Notes: generated by a model from the letters alone, not told the origin. Positions 8,027 to 15,325 are shown, numbered from the stretch's first letter. The stretch: DNA of 37,425 bases from Massilia eburnea (GCF_009720745.1 NZ_WNKX01000036.1:1-37425), one strand, 5' to 3'. A program made the numbers and translations.

Positions 8027-8140
8027 ATGTCCCACCATCCCTACACCAGCGGCGCGGCGCTGCTCAGCCTGGTGGCCAGCGCAACCTGGCTGCTCTGCTC
8101 GGCTGACGTGCTGAGCCAGGTTCCTCTGCTAGTCCACTGA
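8027..8140 (+). CDS. Small hydrophobic protein, 37 aa (putative)
   Basis: An ATG preceded by AAGGCAGGAG (GGAG 7 nt upstream) opens a frame of 37 codons ending in TGA. The product is MSHHPYTSG followed by a single hydrophobic stretch (AALLSLVASATWLLCSA) and a short tail, as in a one-pass membrane microprotein. The TGA directly abuts the TAA of the convergent lipoprotein gene with no spacer base. A separate terminator isolates it from the gene upstream. There is no family recognition; support comes from the ribosome site and hydrophobic profile only. Confidence 0.45.
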   Translation: MSHHPYTSGAALLSLVASATWLLCSADVLSQVPLLVH

Positions 8141-8488
8141 TTACCAGCGGCGGCCACCGCGGCCGCGCCAGTGATTGCTGGTCCACAGGAAATCAAAGCC
8201 GATCGTCACAGGCGGATAAGCGTACGCAGGCGCTGGCGCATAGTAGTAAGGCGCAGGCGCCACATACACTGGCTGCGGCTGGACGTAGACCGGCTGCGGC
8301 TGCTGAACGTAAACAGGCTCTTCCGAATAAGTCACCGTAGAACCGGCACGCTGCGCAGTACCGTTCGGCACCGGCGTCACCGACACAGTGCGCCATTCAT
8401 AAGGATTGCTCGAGGCATAGCGCACCGGCTGCTCGGCACAACCGACGAGGCCCAGGGCCAGCATCGGCAAGATCAACAAAGTTTTCAT
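8141..8488 (-). CDS. Putative lipoprotein rich in Tyr-Val-Pro repeats
   Basis: This is a 115-residue exported protein. The start MKTLLILPMLALGLVGC is chosen because GGAGAATGCC precedes it; longer in-frame starts would put extra residues before a perfectly good signal peptide. LVGC is a lipobox, so the mature protein should be anchored through Cys17. The middle carries repeats of PVYVQPQ/PVYVAPAP followed by Tyr/Ala/Pro-rich sequence, and the C-terminus is Arg/Gly/Trp-rich (WRGRGGRRW). Such composition is common in small outer-membrane-associated lipoproteins of unknown role. A possible -10, TATAGT, lies at 8512-8517. Confidence 0.75.
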   Translation of the reverse strand: MKTLLILPMLALGLVGCAEQPVRYASSNPYEWRTVSVTPVPNGTAQRAGSTVTYSEEPVYVQQPQPVYVQPQPVYVAPAPYYYAPAPAYAYPPVTIGFDFLWTSNHWRGRGGRRW

Positions 8489-8569
8489 GGCATTCTCCTT
8501 CCCAGGATTCAACTATAGGGAAAAATCGGGCGCATGCCGCAGCTTTTACAAATGCTTACTGCCGGCAAC

Positions 8570-9133
8570 TCAAATATACGGGATATCACATTTGTCGACC
8601 GCCCTGCCCGCCGCATTCACGCGCTGCGCGCAAATCTGGTAGGTGATCCCGTAGTCCATATCGACACGGTACACCTTCCCGTAAGGCAGGGAAACCGATT
8701 CCTGCAGCACGCGCTGGTAGCTGATGGCCGGCACATCGGCCGGCACCGCGATCGAGGTATGGAAGTTGCGGCGGCTGTCCTGCTGGCGGCGGTGCACGTC
8801 CACCTTCATGCCCAGGTCCAGCGTGACGCCGCCCGGCGCATAGCTGAAGCGGGTGATATTGCGCTTGGCCAGCAGCACGCCCCAGGCGCAAGGCAAGGCA
8901 TCCGGGCAGTGCTTGACCTGGGCCAGCGGGAAGATTTCCTCGTTATTATTGAGTTCCTGCAGCGGCCAGGCCGTACGCGTGCCATCCAGTTTGCCGCTGC
9001 CCGCGTTGGGCCAGGTCATTGAATTAACGACAACGACATACTGCTCATTGCGGGCCGGATCGTTCGGATTGCGCCACATGGCACAACCGGATAGCAACAG
9101 ACCGACGAGTGGTAAGAGAAACAGATATTTCAT
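8570..9133 (-). CDS. Putative lipoprotein, unknown function
   Basis: This is a 187-residue protein with a lipoprotein signal peptide (MKYLFLLPLVGLLLSGC, lipobox LSGC, Cys17). The mature part contains two internal Cys pairs (HCPDALPC and ICAQ...KCD) that could form disulfides in the periplasm, and beta-rich segments (FSYAPGGVTLDLGMKVDVH). I do not recognise the family. Its stop lies about 80 nt upstream of the other lipoprotein gene on the same strand, so the two could be co-expressed. The ribosome site is weak (GGATAG). Confidence 0.72.
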   Translation of the reverse strand: MKYLFLLPLVGLLLSGCAMWRNPNDPARNEQYVVVVNSMTWPNAGSGKLDGTRTAWPLQELNNNEEIFPLAQVKHCPDALPCAWGVLLAKRNITRFSYAPGGVTLDLGMKVDVHRRQQDSRRNFHTSIAVPADVPAISYQRVLQESVSLPYGKVYRVDMDYGITYQICAQRVNAAGRAVDKCDIPYI

Positions 9134-9167
9134 ACAGGCTATCCAGACTACGATACCCGCAGATTAA

Positions 9168-9197
9168 CAAAAAACGGCCCGCGAGGGGCCGTTTTTT
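9168..9197 (-). terminator. Bidirectional intrinsic terminator
   Basis: A 10-bp stem (AAAACGGCCC with GGGCCGTTTT) and a 5-nt loop has T-runs on both strands. On the minus strand it ends the TonB-like pair 16 nt after the last stop codon. Confidence 0.85.
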
Positions 9198-9213
9198 CTA
9201 TTGGAACACAGGT

Positions 9214-9549
9214 TTAGTCCAGTTTCCAGGCGTAATCCACCTTGGTCCAGGTTTCGGCGGGGGCGCCGTCCTTGGTACCGGGCTTGAACTTGCAGGCGCT
9301 CAGCGCCTTCATTGCAGCCTTGTCCAGGTTCTTGAACCCGGACGACTTGTCCAGCTTGGAATCCTTCACGTCGCCATTGGCGGCAACCAGGAAGGACATA
9401 CTGACCGTGCCCTGTTCCTCATTCATCAGGGAAGCTTTTGGATACTCAGCTTTGCAATTCTTCGCATCGAACGATGCTGGTACTTCGGCAGCAAATGCCG
9501 ATGCGCCCATGGTCAGGGCTACTGCCAGAACACTCAACTTGGTCATCAT
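9214..9549 (-). CDS. Exported TonB C-terminal-domain protein, copy 1
   Basis: This is a 111-residue protein with a cleavable signal peptide (MMTKLSVLAVALTMGASAFA, cut near AFA-AE). The rest is essentially one TonB C-terminal fold: YPKASLMNEEQGTVSMSFLV, then NGDVKDSKLDKSSGF, then LDKAAMKALSACKFKPG. Classical TonB has an N-terminal membrane anchor and a proline-rich spacer; both are missing, so this should be a free periplasmic protein. Cys residues in KNCKAEYP and SACKFKP may form a disulfide. AGGGGAAGATC precedes the ATG pair. It sits 32 bp downstream of a near-identical paralog. Its role is unknown; energy transduction like TonB seems unlikely without the anchor. Confidence 0.82.
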   Translation of the reverse strand: MMTKLSVLAVALTMGASAFAAEVPASFDAKNCKAEYPKASLMNEEQGTVSMSFLVAANGDVKDSKLDKSSGFKNLDKAAMKALSACKFKPGTKDGAPAETWTKVDYAWKLD

Positions 9550-9581
9550 GATCTTCCCCTAATGGATGAGAATGAAATGGT

Positions 9582-9914
9582 TTAGAGGGACCAGACGTAG
9601 TCGACCTTGGTCCAGGTCTGGGCTACGGCGCCGTCTTTGGTGCCTGGCTTGAACTTGCAAGCGCTGATGGCTTTGACTGCAGCTTTGTCCAGGTTCTTGA
9701 AGCCGCTGGACTTGTCCACTTTGGAATCCATCACTTCGCCGGTGGCGGACACCAGGAAGGACATGGTTACCTGGCCCTGCTCTTCGTTCATCAGGGAAGC
9801 CTTAGGGTATTCAGCCTTGCAGTTCTTGGCATCGAATACTGCTGGGGTTTCGCCCGCGAAAGCCGATGCGGACACGATGGATGCTGCGATAAAACCAATC
9901 AGACGCTTGTTCAT
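9582..9914 (-). CDS. Exported TonB C-terminal-domain protein, copy 2
   Basis: This 110-residue paralog of the next gene has the same architecture: signal peptide MNKRLIGFIAASIVSASAFA, then a single TonB C-terminal domain (YPKASLMNEEQGQVTMSFLV ... SACKFKPGTKDG). By eye the mature parts agree at roughly four of five positions, and the stretch DAKNCKAEYPKASLMNEEQG is identical. I start at MNKRLIG because GGGATAG stands just before it and a signal peptide follows at once. The chemoreceptor gene ends 49 bp upstream on the same strand. A tandem duplication is the simplest origin. Confidence 0.82.
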   Translation of the reverse strand: MNKRLIGFIAASIVSASAFAGETPAVFDAKNCKAEYPKASLMNEEQGQVTMSFLVSATGEVMDSKVDKSSGFKNLDKAAVKAISACKFKPGTKDGAVAQTWTKVDYVWSL

Positions 9915-9935
9915 TTCTATCCCAATCAAAATTAT

Positions 9936-9960
9936 TAAAAACTTCGGGTTTGTCCCCGTT
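9936..9960 (-). terminator. Weak terminator-like hairpin after the chemoreceptor gene
   Basis: On the minus strand AAAAC-GGG pairs with CCC-GAA-GTTTT across a 6-nt loop (three bases bulged), followed by a T/A-rich run. It lies between the chemoreceptor stop and the TonB-like gene. The bulge makes this uncertain. Confidence 0.35.
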
Positions 9961-9963
9961 TTA

Positions 9964-11703
9964 TTAGAATTCTTCCCATTCGTCGCTGCCGGCGGTGGCG
10001 GCGACCACTTTCTTAGGTGCGGCGGCAGGCGCAGGCTTGGCAGCCTTGGCGGCAGCCGGGCGCTTGGCTGGCGCCTTAGGCACCACCGCCACTGCAGTCT
10101 GGGTCACGGCCGGCTTGGCAGCGTTCAGTGCATATTCGGTTTCGGCATCCAGCTTGAAGATCGACACCACGCGCGACAGCTCGCCAGCCTGGTCTTGCAG
10201 CGACTGCGCAGCGGCGGCAGCTTCTTCAACCAGCGCAGCATTCTGCTGGGTCATGGCATCCATTTCGATGATGGACTGGTTCACCTGCTCGATGCCGGCG
10301 CTCTGTTCCTGCGAGGCGCTGGCGATTTCGCTCATGATGTCGGTCACGCGGCGCACGGATGCAACCACTTCATCCATGGTCACGCCAGCCTGGCCCACCA
10401 GCTTCGAACCGCGTTCCACTTTCTCGACGGAGTCGCCGATCAGGGACTTGATCTCTTTCGCTGCGCCAGCAGAACGCTGCGCCAGGTTACGCACTTCGGA
10501 TGCCACCACGGCGAAGCCGCGGCCCTGCTCACCGGCACGCGCTGCTTCAACGGCGGCGTTCAGCGCCAGGATGTTGGTCTGGAAGGCGATGCCGTCGATC
10601 ACGCCGATGATGTCCACAATCTTGTTGGCCGATTCGTTGATCGAGCTCATGGTGTCGACCACTTGCGAAACCACCTGGCCGCCCTTCAGCGCCACGTCGG
10701 ATGCGGAGGCAGCCAGCTGGTTGGCTTCACGGGCGTTGTCGGCGTTCTGCTTCACGGTGGAGGTCAGTTCTTCCATGGCGGAAGCGGTCTTCTCCAGCGA
10801 GGAAGCCTGCATTTCGGTACGCGAAGACAGGTCGATATTGCCTGCTGCGATTTCGCGCGAAGCGGTGCCGATGGTCTCGGTACCCTGGCGCACCTGGCCC
10901 ACGATTTCCACCAGGCTGTTGCGCATTTCCTTGATTTCGACCAGCAGCGAATCCTTGTCGCTGGACGCGGTATCAATGTTCACCGACAGGTCGCCGTTGG
11001 CGATGGCGCCAGCGATCGACGCGGTGTAGTCAGGCTCGCCACCCAGTTGCTTCAGCAGGCCGCGGGTGATCACCCATGCCGCGAAGATCGACACCACCAC
11101 TGCGGCCAGGCCGGCAATGATCATGAACATGCGGGCAGAGGCGAAACCTTCGGCAGCTTCCACTTTCATGGAATCATTCAGCTTGTCTTCCAGCGCGGCC
11201 AGCTGGCCCAGCGCTTCCACCCACTTCTTCTGGGCAGGGCGGATTTCTTTCAGGTAGATCTTGGTTGCGGCCAAGGCATCGTTGGCCAGCCACAGTTCCG
11301 AAGCTTTCTTCACGGCCGGCAGCACCACGGCTTCCTGCGCCTTCACTTGCTGCAGCAAGGATTTTTCTTCGGCGGTAGCGTCGTTGACGTACAGGGCGCT
11401 CAGCTTGGCGTCCGCAGTCTCATAGTCTTTCAGCTGCTTGTTGATGCGCGCCAGTTCCGGCTCCATGTCCGAAGGTTCCGACATCAGGGTCAGGATCTTC
11501 AGGCCGCTGACGTTTTCAACGTTGTTGCGCATGTCGACCACCAGGCGGGTGGCGACAGCATTCACACTGACAACGTGATCCAGTCGGTCCTGAATCTGAG
11601 CCATGCGCCAGATGCCGACGATGGTGATAATGACGAGAAACGCCAATACCAGTGCGAAACCGAGACCGAGACGGGCCCCTACCTTCATTTTGCTCAAATT
11701 CAT
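9964..11703 (-). CDS. Methyl-accepting chemotaxis protein with CheR-docking tail
   Basis: This is a 579-residue inner-membrane chemoreceptor. Transmembrane helices lie near 11-32 and 192-214 and bracket a periplasmic four-helix-bundle-type ligand domain. A HAMP linker follows (about 214-270), then the methyl-accepting signalling domain with the conserved hairpin GIAFQTNILALNAAVEAARA...GRGFAVVASEVRNLAQRSA near 371-411. Beyond residue 520 is an Ala/Pro/Lys-rich flexible linker ending in EWEEF (575-579), which fits the xWExF pentapeptide that recruits the methyltransferase CheR. The ligand is unknown. No che genes are nearby, so it is an orphan receptor feeding a distant pathway. AAGAG before the ATG is the ribosome site. 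A long leader with inverted repeats lies upstream. Confidence 0.95.
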   Translation of the reverse strand: MNLSKMKVGARLGLGFALVLAFLVIITIVGIWRMAQIQDRLDHVVSVNAVATRLVVDMRNNVENVSGLKILTLMSEPSDMEPELARINKQLKDYETADAKLSALYVNDATAEEKSLLQQVKAQEAVVLPAVKKASELWLANDALAATKIYLKEIRPAQKKWVEALGQLAALEDKLNDSMKVEAAEGFASARMFMIIAGLAAVVVSIFAAWVITRGLLKQLGGEPDYTASIAGAIANGDLSVNIDTASSDKDSLLVEIKEMRNSLVEIVGQVRQGTETIGTASREIAAGNIDLSSRTEMQASSLEKTASAMEELTSTVKQNADNAREANQLAASASDVALKGGQVVSQVVDTMSSINESANKIVDIIGVIDGIAFQTNILALNAAVEAARAGEQGRGFAVVASEVRNLAQRSAGAAKEIKSLIGDSVEKVERGSKLVGQAGVTMDEVVASVRRVTDIMSEIASASQEQSAGIEQVNQSIIEMDAMTQQNAALVEEAAAAAQSLQDQAGELSRVVSIFKLDAETEYALNAAKPAVTQTAVAVVPKAPAKRPAAAKAAKPAPAAAPKKVVAATAGSDEWEEF

Positions 11704-11851
11704 TTCGACTCTTTTTTATAGAAGTGACACGAGTTATGACTACCTGGTGGATGCCTTGAAAAAACATTTACCGCATCCACTGACCCTTGCTGCTACGCAA
11801 GTATCGACAGTAGCAAACAATGACTGCGAATGCAAAGACCGCTATCGCCGC

Positions 11852-11978
11852 GGGATGAAACCTGTCGTATTTCATCCCCAAACACATGTGGAAACTACGC
11901 ATTGCATGTGTGTATCCGGAAAATTATAGCCCTGTAGTTTCCACACAGCAAGCAAATTTTGCCCAAAATGTGGGCAAA
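11852..11978. repeat. Two further perfect inverted repeats in the dusA-chemoreceptor gap
   Basis: The 344-bp gap is AT-richer than its surroundings. GGGATGAAA and TTTCATCCC (11852-11878, 9-nt loop) lie in the expected leader of the chemoreceptor mRNA. TTTGCCCA and TGGGCAAA (11958-11978, 5-nt loop) lie just upstream of the -35 box. The second could instead end dusA transcription, although its T-run is poor. Confidence 0.55.
11887..11951 (-). promoter_or_regulatory. Putative chemoreceptor promoter inside an inverted repeat
   Basis: On the minus strand TTGCTG (11946-11951) and a perfect TATAAT (11923-11928) are 17 nt apart, about 220 nt before the chemoreceptor start. A perfect 12-bp inverted repeat, TGTGGAAACTAC, lies at 11887-11898 and 11934-11945; its upstream copy fills most of the spacer between the two boxes. 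This layout suits an operator, but I cannot name the regulator. Confidence 0.4.
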
Positions 11979-12047
11979 CGAACTTTCTATGGGGAAAGAG
12001 CTCAGCTACAGCGGGAAACAGAAGTGAATGCGCAGGATAAGTTTTGT

Positions 12048-13043
12048 TTACGCGGTATGACTGTATGCTTCCAGCAAAACGCGTGGATCGCCGGCCGCCA
12101 GCTTTTTGGCATCGGATAAGGTCTGGCGGAATTGGCGGGCGCCTTTCAGGCCCTGGGCCAGGCCCAGCATGTGGCGGGTGATGGTATTGATCTTCAGGCC
12201 ACGACCGCCCTCTTTCGCCAGCTGCTCCTCGATATAAGGCATCATCGCCTCCAGCACTTGCTCGCGGGAGCGCGGCTGCCCGCTGGCGCCGTAGTAGCGC
12301 TGGTCGAAGGCGGCCATCAGGTAAGGGTTGTGGTAGGCCTCGCGGCCCAGCATGACGCCGTCCACATGCTGCAGGTGCAGGTCGATTTCCTCCAGCGTCT
12401 TGATGCCGCCGTTGATCAGGATCTCGTACTGCGGGAAGTCTTTTTTCAGCTGGTAGGCGTACTCGTATTTGAGCGGCGGGATTTCCCGGTTCTCCTTGGG
12501 CGAAAGGCCCTTCAGGATCGCATTGCGCGCGTGCACCACGAAGGTCGTGCAGCCCGCTTCCGCCACGGTGCCGACGAAATCGCGCACGAAGTCGTAGCTC
12601 TCCTCCTGGTCGATGCCGATCCGGTGCTTGACCGTGACCTCGACCTGCACCGCATCCTTCATCGCCTTCACGCAATCGCGCACCAGCTCCGGCTCGGTCA
12701 TCAGGCAGGCGCCGAAAGCGCCCTTCTGCACGCGTGGCGACGGGCAGCCGCAATTGAGGTTGATTTCATCGTAGCCCCACTTCTCGCCCAGCTTGGCCGC
12801 GATGGCCAGGTCCTTCGGATCGGAGCCGCCCAGCTGCAGCGCGACCGGATGCTCCTCCTCATTGAAGCGCAGGTGGCGCTCCACGTCGCCGTACACCAGC
12901 GCACCGGTCGTCACCATCTCCGTGTACAGCCAGGTGTACTGCGAGATCAGGCGATGGAAATGGCGGCAATGGCGGTCGGTCCAATCCATCATCGGCGCCA
13001 CGGACAGGCGGCGGGAAGGCTTGGGGGCGATCGAGGTGGTCAT
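12048..13043 (-). CDS. dusA: tRNA-dihydrouridine synthase A
   Basis: This is an FMN-dependent enzyme that reduces uridines 20/20a in the D-loop of tRNAs. It has an N-terminal TIM barrel (LSVAPMMDWTDRHCRHFHR, EMVTTGAL), the active-site motif NLNCGCPS with catalytic Cys near residue 100, then VKHRIGID and FVVHARNAILKGLSPKENR, INGGI and DGVMLGREAY for FMN and tRNA contacts, and a C-terminal helical domain (NTITRHMLGLAQGLKGAR). I give the ATG at 13043, 331 residues; in-frame ATG at 13055 and TTG at 13058 are also possible and no ribosome site decides between them. A perfect TATAAT lies at 13079-13084. Upstream is the 94-nt palindromic element. Confidence 0.95.
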   Translation of the reverse strand: MTTSIAPKPSRRLSVAPMMDWTDRHCRHFHRLISQYTWLYTEMVTTGALVYGDVERHLRFNEEEHPVALQLGGSDPKDLAIAAKLGEKWGYDEINLNCGCPSPRVQKGAFGACLMTEPELVRDCVKAMKDAVQVEVTVKHRIGIDQEESYDFVRDFVGTVAEAGCTTFVVHARNAILKGLSPKENREIPPLKYEYAYQLKKDFPQYEILINGGIKTLEEIDLHLQHVDGVMLGREAYHNPYLMAAFDQRYYGASGQPRSREQVLEAMMPYIEEQLAKEGGRGLKINTITRHMLGLAQGLKGARQFRQTLSDAKKLAAGDPRVLLEAYSHTA

Positions 13044-13078
13044 TATGGCAAACATCAACTATGAAACTAGGGCCGCAT

Positions 13079-13084
13079 ATTATA
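13079..13084 (-). promoter_or_regulatory. -10 box of dusA, abutting the palindromic element
   Basis: A perfect TATAAT on the minus strand lies about 36 nt before the dusA ATG and 3 nt from the end of the 94-nt palindrome. Any -35 would therefore fall inside the palindrome arm, where the 17-nt position reads CCAGAC, a poor match. Confidence 0.5.
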
Positions 13085-13087
13085 GCG

Positions 13088-13181
13088 AAAGTCGGGGTCA
13101 GGTCTGGCAATCGGACATTTGTGTCGGGGCGCTTCACGCCTCCGACACAAATGTCCGATTGCCAGACCTGACCCCGACTTT
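13088..13181. repeat. 94-nt perfect palindromic element, copy A
   Basis: Two 40-nt arms (13088-13127 and 13142-13181) are exact reverse complements around a 14-nt GC-rich loop. The arm begins AAAGTCGGGGTCAGG and ends TTTGTGTCGG. On the minus strand the element begins with the last base of the DUF3141 stop codon and ends 3 nt before the dusA -10 box. A second copy lies at 31583-31676. In RNA it would form a very stable hairpin; only three Ts follow it on the minus strand, so terminator function is plausible but not canonical here. Confidence 0.95.
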
Positions 13182-15325
13182 TATTCGAAGAGTTCTGCGA
13201 CGCGGGACATGCGGCGGGCGGCTTCGCCGGACAGCTCGCCGGAGGCGGTCATGATCTGGCGGATGCCTTCCAGTGCGCGCTGGCGGTCGTCGACCTCGGT
13301 CAGCAGCTTGGGCAGGGCCGTCATGGCGCGTTCTTCGTCGAGCTGGAGGATCATGTTCTGCTCCTGCACCACTTCTTTGAAGCGGGCCAGCGATACGCGC
13401 TCCTTGGCCGGCAAATGCGTGCGCAGCTCGCGCAGGACGCCGAACGCGCGCTCGTCCGCTACCCGCATTTCAGGACTGCGAGCGATGTAGAGGATCGAGC
13501 GGATCACTGCTTCGCGCTCGCCGCCGCTGGCCAGGCGCTTGGCCGCTTCCGTGCGGCGCGCGGCCACCACCGACTCGCGAGCGATGTCGCGGCCGATGCG
13601 GCGGCGGATGTTGGCTGAATCGGCGCGCAGGCCCACCAGCGTCTGCAACAATGGCTGTCCGTACGTGGAGAGGAAGAACTGCTCAACCGCCTGGTCGCGG
13701 AACAGCTGGTATTGGTCCAGCGCAGCGACGATACGATCGGAAGCCGCTTCCTGCATCTTCAGGAAGGGATTATCCGGCGACGCCGGCTTGCGCTGCTCCC
13801 GCACCTGGTCGGCCAGCACGCTGATCCCTTTCAGGAAGGGGTTCATATCGGAGAACATCTCATAGCGCATGCGGTAGGGGTGCATATTCCGCATCCATTC
13901 AGCCGACTGTTCGGTAGTCATCGCCCGCACCAGGGGGCTGACAAAAGTACGGTACAGGCCCTGGTTGATTTCCGACAGCCGCGCCACGGTGGCGAAACGG
14001 CGTTCGTCTTCGTCGTCATTGCCGCCCAGCGCGCGCAGTTCGTTCAAATCGCGCCGTTCGAAGCGCACCACGTAATTACCGTCCGCGAACTCGGGGCTGT
14101 GCACGCCCTCCCCTGCCTTGTCGATAAAGACGGCTTCGTACAGGCCAGGCGGCAGGACGTCGATCAAGTCCATTGAGCGTGTGAATTCTTCGTGCTCTTT
14201 GTTGGCGACGGAGGCGGAGACGAAAATGCCCAGGTGTCCGATCGACTCGTGCAAGGTGTACACCACGGTCTGCCCGCCCGCCACCAGCGCAGCGTCGTCC
14301 TCGTACAGGTCGAGCAGCCAGCCCAGCGCCTGCTGCGGGGGCGTGATGTCGTCGCCCCAGGAGCAGAACACCACGATCGGCGAGCGGATATTGCGCAAGT
14401 CGATGCGGCGGCCGTCCGAGTCGTGGATGGTGCCGTTGCTCAGGCGGTTGCCGACGAACAGGTTGTCGGTGATGAATTGGATTTCCTCGGCGTTCAGCAG
14501 CACCGGGTTACCCCACCAGCGTTCAAATTCGAGGAAGCGTTTTTCCTCGGTGTCGACGTTGGCGTACACGTGGTAGCCCTTCTTCCAATAGGTGTTGGAA
14601 GGGTTCATGTTCTCGAAATTGCTGACCAGGTGGGCGCCGTCGAACTTGCCGTTGCCAAGGTCGCCCGCCAGGGACGTCATCCAGGTGCCGCCGGCCAGGC
14701 CTCCAAGGTAGCGCAGAGGATTCTTGCCGCGCACGCCGGCCCAATACGACAGCGGCGCTCCGGCCAGCACCAGCGGGCCGGCCAGTTCGGGATGCAGGGC
14801 GGCCGTCATCATGATCTGCCAGCCGGCCTGGCAGTTGCCGATCAGGGCCGGCTTGCCTTCCGCATGGGGGTGCAGGTAGGCCACCTGCTCGATGAATTGG
14901 GCTTCGGCGTGGCATACGTCTTCGATGGTCTGTCCCGGCACCGGCGCCGGCAGGAAGCCGATGAAGTAGCAGGGATTGCCTGCCTTCAGGACGACCCCGA
15001 TTTCGCTGTCCTGCTTCATGCCGCCGATGCCGGGGCCATGGCCGGCGCGCGGGTCGACCACGATGAAGGGGCGCTTGGTTTCGTCGATCTCCACGCCATC
15101 GGGAGGGATAATGCGCATCAGCGAATAATTCACCGGCCGCTCAAGCGTGCGGCCGTCGATGATGGTCTCGAATTCGAAATTGAGGACGTGGGGCGCGGTT
15201 TCGCGTTCGCGCGCATTGCGCTCGGTGCCGCGGCGGTACAGCACGTCCATGAAAAGGATGGAGCGCTGCCAGGCATCGGTCCAGTATTCGAATGCCTGGG
15301 TGGCAATGTTGCTAGTTTCGGCCAT
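13181..15325 (-). CDS. DUF3141 protein, PHA-synthase-like alpha/beta hydrolase
   Basis: This is a 714-residue cytoplasmic protein of the DUF3141 group. The first half has an alpha/beta-hydrolase fold resembling polyhydroxyalkanoate synthases: a nucleophile elbow ALIGNCQAGWQ with Cys165 in place of the usual Ser, an acid-loop candidate FCSWGDDITPP near 335, and GHLGIFVSASVANKEHEEF near 375, which recalls the GHIAGV...NK segment with the catalytic His of PhaC. The second half (from about 430) is helical and charged and is not like PhaC. AGGAGAACCCGC precedes the ATG. No phaB, phasin or depolymerase is adjacent. True polymer synthesis is unproven; a thioesterase or acyltransferase is equally possible. 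Confidence 0.85.
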   Translation of the reverse strand: MAETSNIATQAFEYWTDAWQRSILFMDVLYRRGTERNARERETAPHVLNFEFETIIDGRTLERPVNYSLMRIIPPDGVEIDETKRPFIVVDPRAGHGPGIGGMKQDSEIGVVLKAGNPCYFIGFLPAPVPGQTIEDVCHAEAQFIEQVAYLHPHAEGKPALIGNCQAGWQIMMTAALHPELAGPLVLAGAPLSYWAGVRGKNPLRYLGGLAGGTWMTSLAGDLGNGKFDGAHLVSNFENMNPSNTYWKKGYHVYANVDTEEKRFLEFERWWGNPVLLNAEEIQFITDNLFVGNRLSNGTIHDSDGRRIDLRNIRSPIVVFCSWGDDITPPQQALGWLLDLYEDDAALVAGGQTVVYTLHESIGHLGIFVSASVANKEHEEFTRSMDLIDVLPPGLYEAVFIDKAGEGVHSPEFADGNYVVRFERRDLNELRALGGNDDEDERRFATVARLSEINQGLYRTFVSPLVRAMTTEQSAEWMRNMHPYRMRYEMFSDMNPFLKGISVLADQVREQRKPASPDNPFLKMQEAASDRIVAALDQYQLFRDQAVEQFFLSTYGQPLLQTLVGLRADSANIRRRIGRDIARESVVAARRTEAAKRLASGGEREAVIRSILYIARSPEMRVADERAFGVLRELRTHLPAKERVSLARFKEVVQEQNMILQLDEERAMTALPKLLTEVDDRQRALEGIRQIMTASGELSGEAARRMSRVAELFE

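Noticed and set aside
11704..11952. Sigma-28 flagellar promoter for the chemoreceptor
   Set aside because: Sequences such as GTCGATAC occur on the minus strand, but no TAAA box lies at the required spacing.
13088..13181. CRISPR repeat interpretation of the long palindromes
   Set aside because: There is only one inverted pair per locus, no direct repeat array, no spacers and no cas genes.
13088..13181. Insertion sequence ends (terminal inverted repeats)
   Set aside because: Only 14 nt separate the arms, so no transposase could be encoded; a mobile role would need a factor in trans.
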